Shown here: positions 61,453-64,000 of the stretch, in pieces
Position numbering within the stretch: position 1 is the stretch's first letter
Layout of the letters: each line of letters starts with the position of its first letter
Assembly: GCA_021324775.1 (NCBI GenBank)
Contig: JAJPIM010000044.1
Location: forward strand, 62,001-126,000
Length of the DNA: 64,000 nucleotides
Origin: Gemmatimonadota bacterium
GTDB lineage: Bacteria; Gemmatimonadota; Gemmatimonadetes; Gemmatimonadales; Gemmatimonadaceae
Direction of reading: 5' to 3'
Notes under the pieces: generated by a model
The model's database searches: none
Seen by the model: only the letters and a program-made list of their open reading frames with translations
Told to the model about the DNA's origin: nothing
Made by a program: the position numbers and the translations under genes

Positions 61453-61679
61453 CGCGCCCGGGCAAACCGCCACCTTCGGCCGACGCCCGCGGCCTGCAAA
61501 TCAGGCCCGGACGGCCGACGCAGCCCAACTGCAACGTTTCGGGCCGGGCCGGTGTCTACCCGACGGCCGGGAATCACCTCTCGCGCTTACCACTCCCCGA
61601 TACCGGCAATAGAATTCACCGCCAGCCGCGCGACCTGACGCCCCGCCCCGCCGCACCCTCTACTCGGCTTTCAAACGCC

Positions 61680-62393
61680 ATGAGACACACACAGTTCCCG
61701 CGCTTCGGCACCGTCGTCCTCGCGGCGGCCGTCGCAGGCTGCGCGAGCAGTACCAACAACACGATGCAGACGGCCCCCGCGCCGGCCGCCGCCAGTTCTG
61801 CCAGCGCGCCCGCCAGCCCCGTCAAGACCGAACCCTCCGCAATCGCGGAGGCCCGGGCCGACAGCATCCGGCACCCCTACACGACGGCGGACGTGCAATT
61901 CATGCAGGGCATGATCGGTCACCACGCCCAGGCCATCATCATGGCCGGCTGGGCACCGACCCACGACGCGAGCCCGTCCATTAGTACCCTGTGCGCACGG
62001 ATCATCAACTCGCAGCAGGACGAGATCGCGACGATGCAGCACTGGCTGGCCGACCGCCAGCAGATGGTCCCGGACGGACGTACCCCAGGCATGAAGATGG
62101 TGGTAAACGGCACCGAGCAGGTCATGCTCATGCCCGGGATGCTCTCCTCTGCCCAGATGGCCGAGTTGGATCACGCCAAGGGTCTCGAGTTCGACCGCTT
62201 GTTTCTCACGTTCATGATCCAGCACCACCGCGGAGCCGTTTCGATGGTCCACGACCTTTTCGAGACACAGGGGGCCGGACAGGACGAGCTCGTGTTCAAG
62301 TTCGCATCCGACGTCAACGTCGATCAGACGACCGAGATCGCGCGTATGGAGAAGATGCTCGCCATCGTGCAGCTCATGAGCGGCGCCCAGTGA
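61680..62393 (+). CDS. DUF305 lipoprotein
   Basis: 237 residues from the ATG at 61680; the longer frame overlaps the CoA ligase and is rejected. Lipobox AVAGC (Cys21), an Ala/Pro/Ser linker, then a DUF305 (ferritin-like, metal-binding) region with MQGMIGHHAQAIIMAGWAP and FLTFMIQHHRGAVSMVHDLF. The paired HH and Met-rich motifs fit metal (possibly copper) binding outside the cell. It is followed by the LVIVD gene on the same strand. Confidence 0.92.
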   Translation: MRHTQFPRFGTVVLAAAVAGCASSTNNTMQTAPAPAAASSASAPASPVKTEPSAIAEARADSIRHPYTTADVQFMQGMIGHHAQAIIMAGWAPTHDASPSISTLCARIINSQQDEIATMQHWLADRQQMVPDGRTPGMKMVVNGTEQVMLMPGMLSSAQMAELDHAKGLEFDRLFLTFMIQHHRGAVSMVHDLFETQGAGQDELVFKFASDVNVDQTTEIARMEKMLAIVQLMSGAQ

Positions 62394-62420
62394 CCGCCCC
62401 CGGTGATGCCGGCCAATCGG

Positions 62421-62474
62421 CACGTGGTGAACGTCACGTCGTGAACGTCACGTCGTGAACGTCGCGCCGTGATT
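62421..62474. repeat. 14-bp tandem repeat with internal dyad
   Basis: Three contiguous copies of CACGTCGTGAACGT (the first with one mismatch) at 62421-62462, plus a degenerate fourth to 62474. Each unit contains the dyad CACGTCGTG. It occupies the spacer between the DUF305 and LVIVD genes. Confidence 0.88.
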
Positions 62475-62528
62475 CCACTGTTGTCGCAGGTCCAATTGCT
62501 CCATTCCGTCCAATCAGAGGAACTCTCA

Positions 62529-64000
62529 ATGGCATCCGTGTACCACGCGCGCCGACCCGCGACGCGTCTGAGCGCGGCCTCGTCGCTGCCGCTCGCTATC
62601 GCGTTGCTGTCCGTGGCGGCGTGTACCCACTCCATGGCGTCAGGAGGCGGCAACCCGTCGCCGGCGAACGACATGTCGACGTCGCCGCCGAGCCCCGACC
62701 CGCGCGTCGGCCTCAAGGCAGGCCTGTTCAATGCACAGGAAGCGACGTGGAACATGCGCGTGGTCTCGCAGACGCCGCCACCCGAGAAGTTCAAGGGCAT
62801 CACCAACTCCGACCTCGCTTTCACCGGCCCCTACGCCATCCAGGGCAACTACAACGGGTTCCAGGTGTGGGACATCTCCAACCCGCAACAGCCGACGGTC
62901 AAGACGGCATACGTCTGCCCCGCATCGCAGAGCGACGTCTCGGTGTACAAGAACCTTCTCTTCGTTTCCGGCGAAGGAACGAGTGGACGCCTCGACTGCG
63001 GCACACAGGGCGTGACTGATACCGTCAGCCATGACCGGCTCCGCGGCCTTCGCATCTTCGACATCTCCGACATCGCGAACCCGAAGTACATCGCCAACGT
63101 GCAGACGTGCCGCGGTTCGCACACGCACACGGTCGTCGCCGAGCCCAATGACCCGCAGGATATCTATGTTTACATCTCGGGCTCGGCTGGCATCCGCTCA
63201 CCGAGTGAGCTCGCCGGCTGCTCGAAAACGATGCCGGACCAGGACCCCAACTCGGCGTATTTCCGCATCGAGGTCATCAAGGTGCCGCTCGCACACCCAG
63301 AGCAAGCGGCGATTGTGAGTTCGCCGCGTATCTTCAACGACCTGACGGCACCCCCCAAGCACGGCGCCGCTGCCGCGGACGTAGCTGCCATCGCGGCCGC
63401 GAAGTCCAAGGGGGCGTTCGTCGCGAACTTCGGCGGCGAAGATTTCGTGCTGCCCAACGGGTTCGTCAAGCCTCGGCTGGACAGCATCGTGAAGGCCCGT
63501 GGGGGGACCGGCGACCCGACACCGCAGGACAGCGCCGCGCTCCACGCCGCCATTCCCGCCATGGTTGCCAGAATGGTCGGCGACCGCCCGCAGAATATCG
63601 GCCCCACGCAGTGCCATGACATCACAGCCTATACCGCGATCGGGCTCGCAGGCGGCGCATGCGAAGGCTACGGCATGTTGCTCGATATCCACGACCCGGC
63701 TCACCCCGTTCGCATCGACGCGGTGTCGGACTCGAATTTCTCCTATTGGCATTCCGCCACGTTCAACAACGATGGGACCAAGGTCCTCTTCACCGATGAA
63801 TGGGGCGGCGGCGGACAGCCGAAGTGCCGGGCCACGGACCGCAAGGAATGGGGTGCCGACGCGCTGTTCACGCTCGACAACGGCAAGATGAAATTCCAGT
63901 CCTATTACAAGATGCCGGCGCCGCAGACGATCTACGAAAATTGCGTCGCCCACAACGGCTCGCTGATCCCGATTCCGGGCCGCGACATCATGGTGCAGGC
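62529..64000 (+). CDS. LVIVD-repeat lipoprotein, 3'-truncated by window edge
   Basis: The frame from the ATG at 62529 (AGAGGA upstream) is open to the end of the window, giving 490 residues without a stop. Lipobox SVAAC (Cys32), then beta-propeller-like repeats with the LVIVD/WDISNPQQP pattern: NYNGFQVWDISNPQQPTV, LRIFDISDIANPKYI, GMLLDIHDPAHPVRIDAV, YWHSATFNNDGTKVLFTDEWGG. Such proteins often lie next to DUF305 genes. Cysteines (YVCPAS, RLDCGT, QTCRG) may form disulfides outside the cytoplasm. Function not established. Confidence 0.88.
   Translation, partial: MASVYHARRPATRLSAASSLPLAIALLSVAACTHSMASGGGNPSPANDMSTSPPSPDPRVGLKAGLFNAQEATWNMRVVSQTPPPEKFKGITNSDLAFTGPYAIQGNYNGFQVWDISNPQQPTVKTAYVCPASQSDVSVYKNLLFVSGEGTSGRLDCGTQGVTDTVSHDRLRGLRIFDISDIANPKYIANVQTCRGSHTHTVVAEPNDPQDIYVYISGSAGIRSPSELAGCSKTMPDQDPNSAYFRIEVIKVPLAHPEQAAIVSSPRIFNDLTAPPKHGAAAADVAAIAAAKSKGAFVANFGGEDFVLPNGFVKPRLDSIVKARGGTGDPTPQDSAALHAAIPAMVARMVGDRPQNIGPTQCHDITAYTAIGLAGGACEGYGMLLDIHDPAHPVRIDAVSDSNFSYWHSATFNNDGTKVLFTDEWGGGGQPKCRATDRKEWGADALFTLDNGKMKFQSYYKMPAPQTIYENCVAHNGSLIPIPGRDIMVQ

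Noticed and set aside
60615-61679. A possible long N-terminal extension of the DUF305 protein
   Set aside because: It overlaps the PaaK gene in another frame. A lipoprotein signal begins exactly at the ATG at 61680.

Overview
The window is a high-GC (roughly two-thirds G+C), gene-dense bacterial chromosome segment from a Gram-negative (diderm) organism. Several features together suggest the phylum Gemmatimonadota: two TonB-dependent receptors (one SusC/RagA-like without a SusD partner), a FecR-plus-DUF6600 surface protein, an HTH-transmembrane-TPR regulator, many small lipoproteins, and a DUF305/LVIVD pair. This is inference; there is no rRNA or other decisive marker. I see no tRNA, rRNA, CRISPR array, insertion sequence or prophage.

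Layout. 1-714: 3' part of a GT4 glycosyltransferase. 681-12519 (minus): an eight-gene, tightly overlapping exopolysaccharide operon of the Wzx/Wzy type (Wza, Wzc tyrosine kinase, priming sugar transferase, Wzx, GT4, WecG-type GT26, Wzy, GMC oxidoreductase). A separate GT2-like gene lies upstream, and a CRP-type palindrome sits between them. 13991-16900: TonB-dependent receptor. 17319-20845: two envelope proteins, one Gly/aromatic-rich DUF4384 and one FecR/DUF6600. 21050-23041: Kup potassium transporter. 23196-25991: SusC-like receptor. 26089-27427: RES/Xre-type toxin-antitoxin module with a clear promoter and operator. 27427-31679: GmhA, a stand-alone LigD-type 3'-phosphoesterase and a membrane PAS-GGDEF-EAL protein. 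31793-38370: methionine sulfoxide repair (MsrA; an MsrB, cytochrome b, MsrP-like operon), a ClC transporter and small membrane/lipoproteins. 38647-41548: lipoproteins and a lipoprotein-type subtilase. 41924-45838: a histidine kinase, a beta-propeller protein and a His-rich 72-residue protein. 46041-52387: a divalent-metal RND efflux operon with a divergent RcnR-like sensor. 52550-61452: assorted enzymes (SDR, DUF1697, O-methyltransferase, PEP-mutase-like enzyme, cupin, permease, PaaK) and regulators (LytTR, HTH-TM-TPR). 61680-64000: DUF305 and LVIVD lipoproteins, the latter cut by the window end.

The best-supported functional units are the polysaccharide operon, the metal efflux/sensor unit, the RES/Xre module and the periplasmic methionine sulfoxide reductase operon. 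The most unusual non-coding signals are a composite palindromic repeat found at three convergent gene junctions, two 7-bp tandem arrays (one with strong G-quadruplex potential), and a 12-bp in-frame repeat that builds the N-terminus of a glycosyltransferase exactly at an overlapping start codon.
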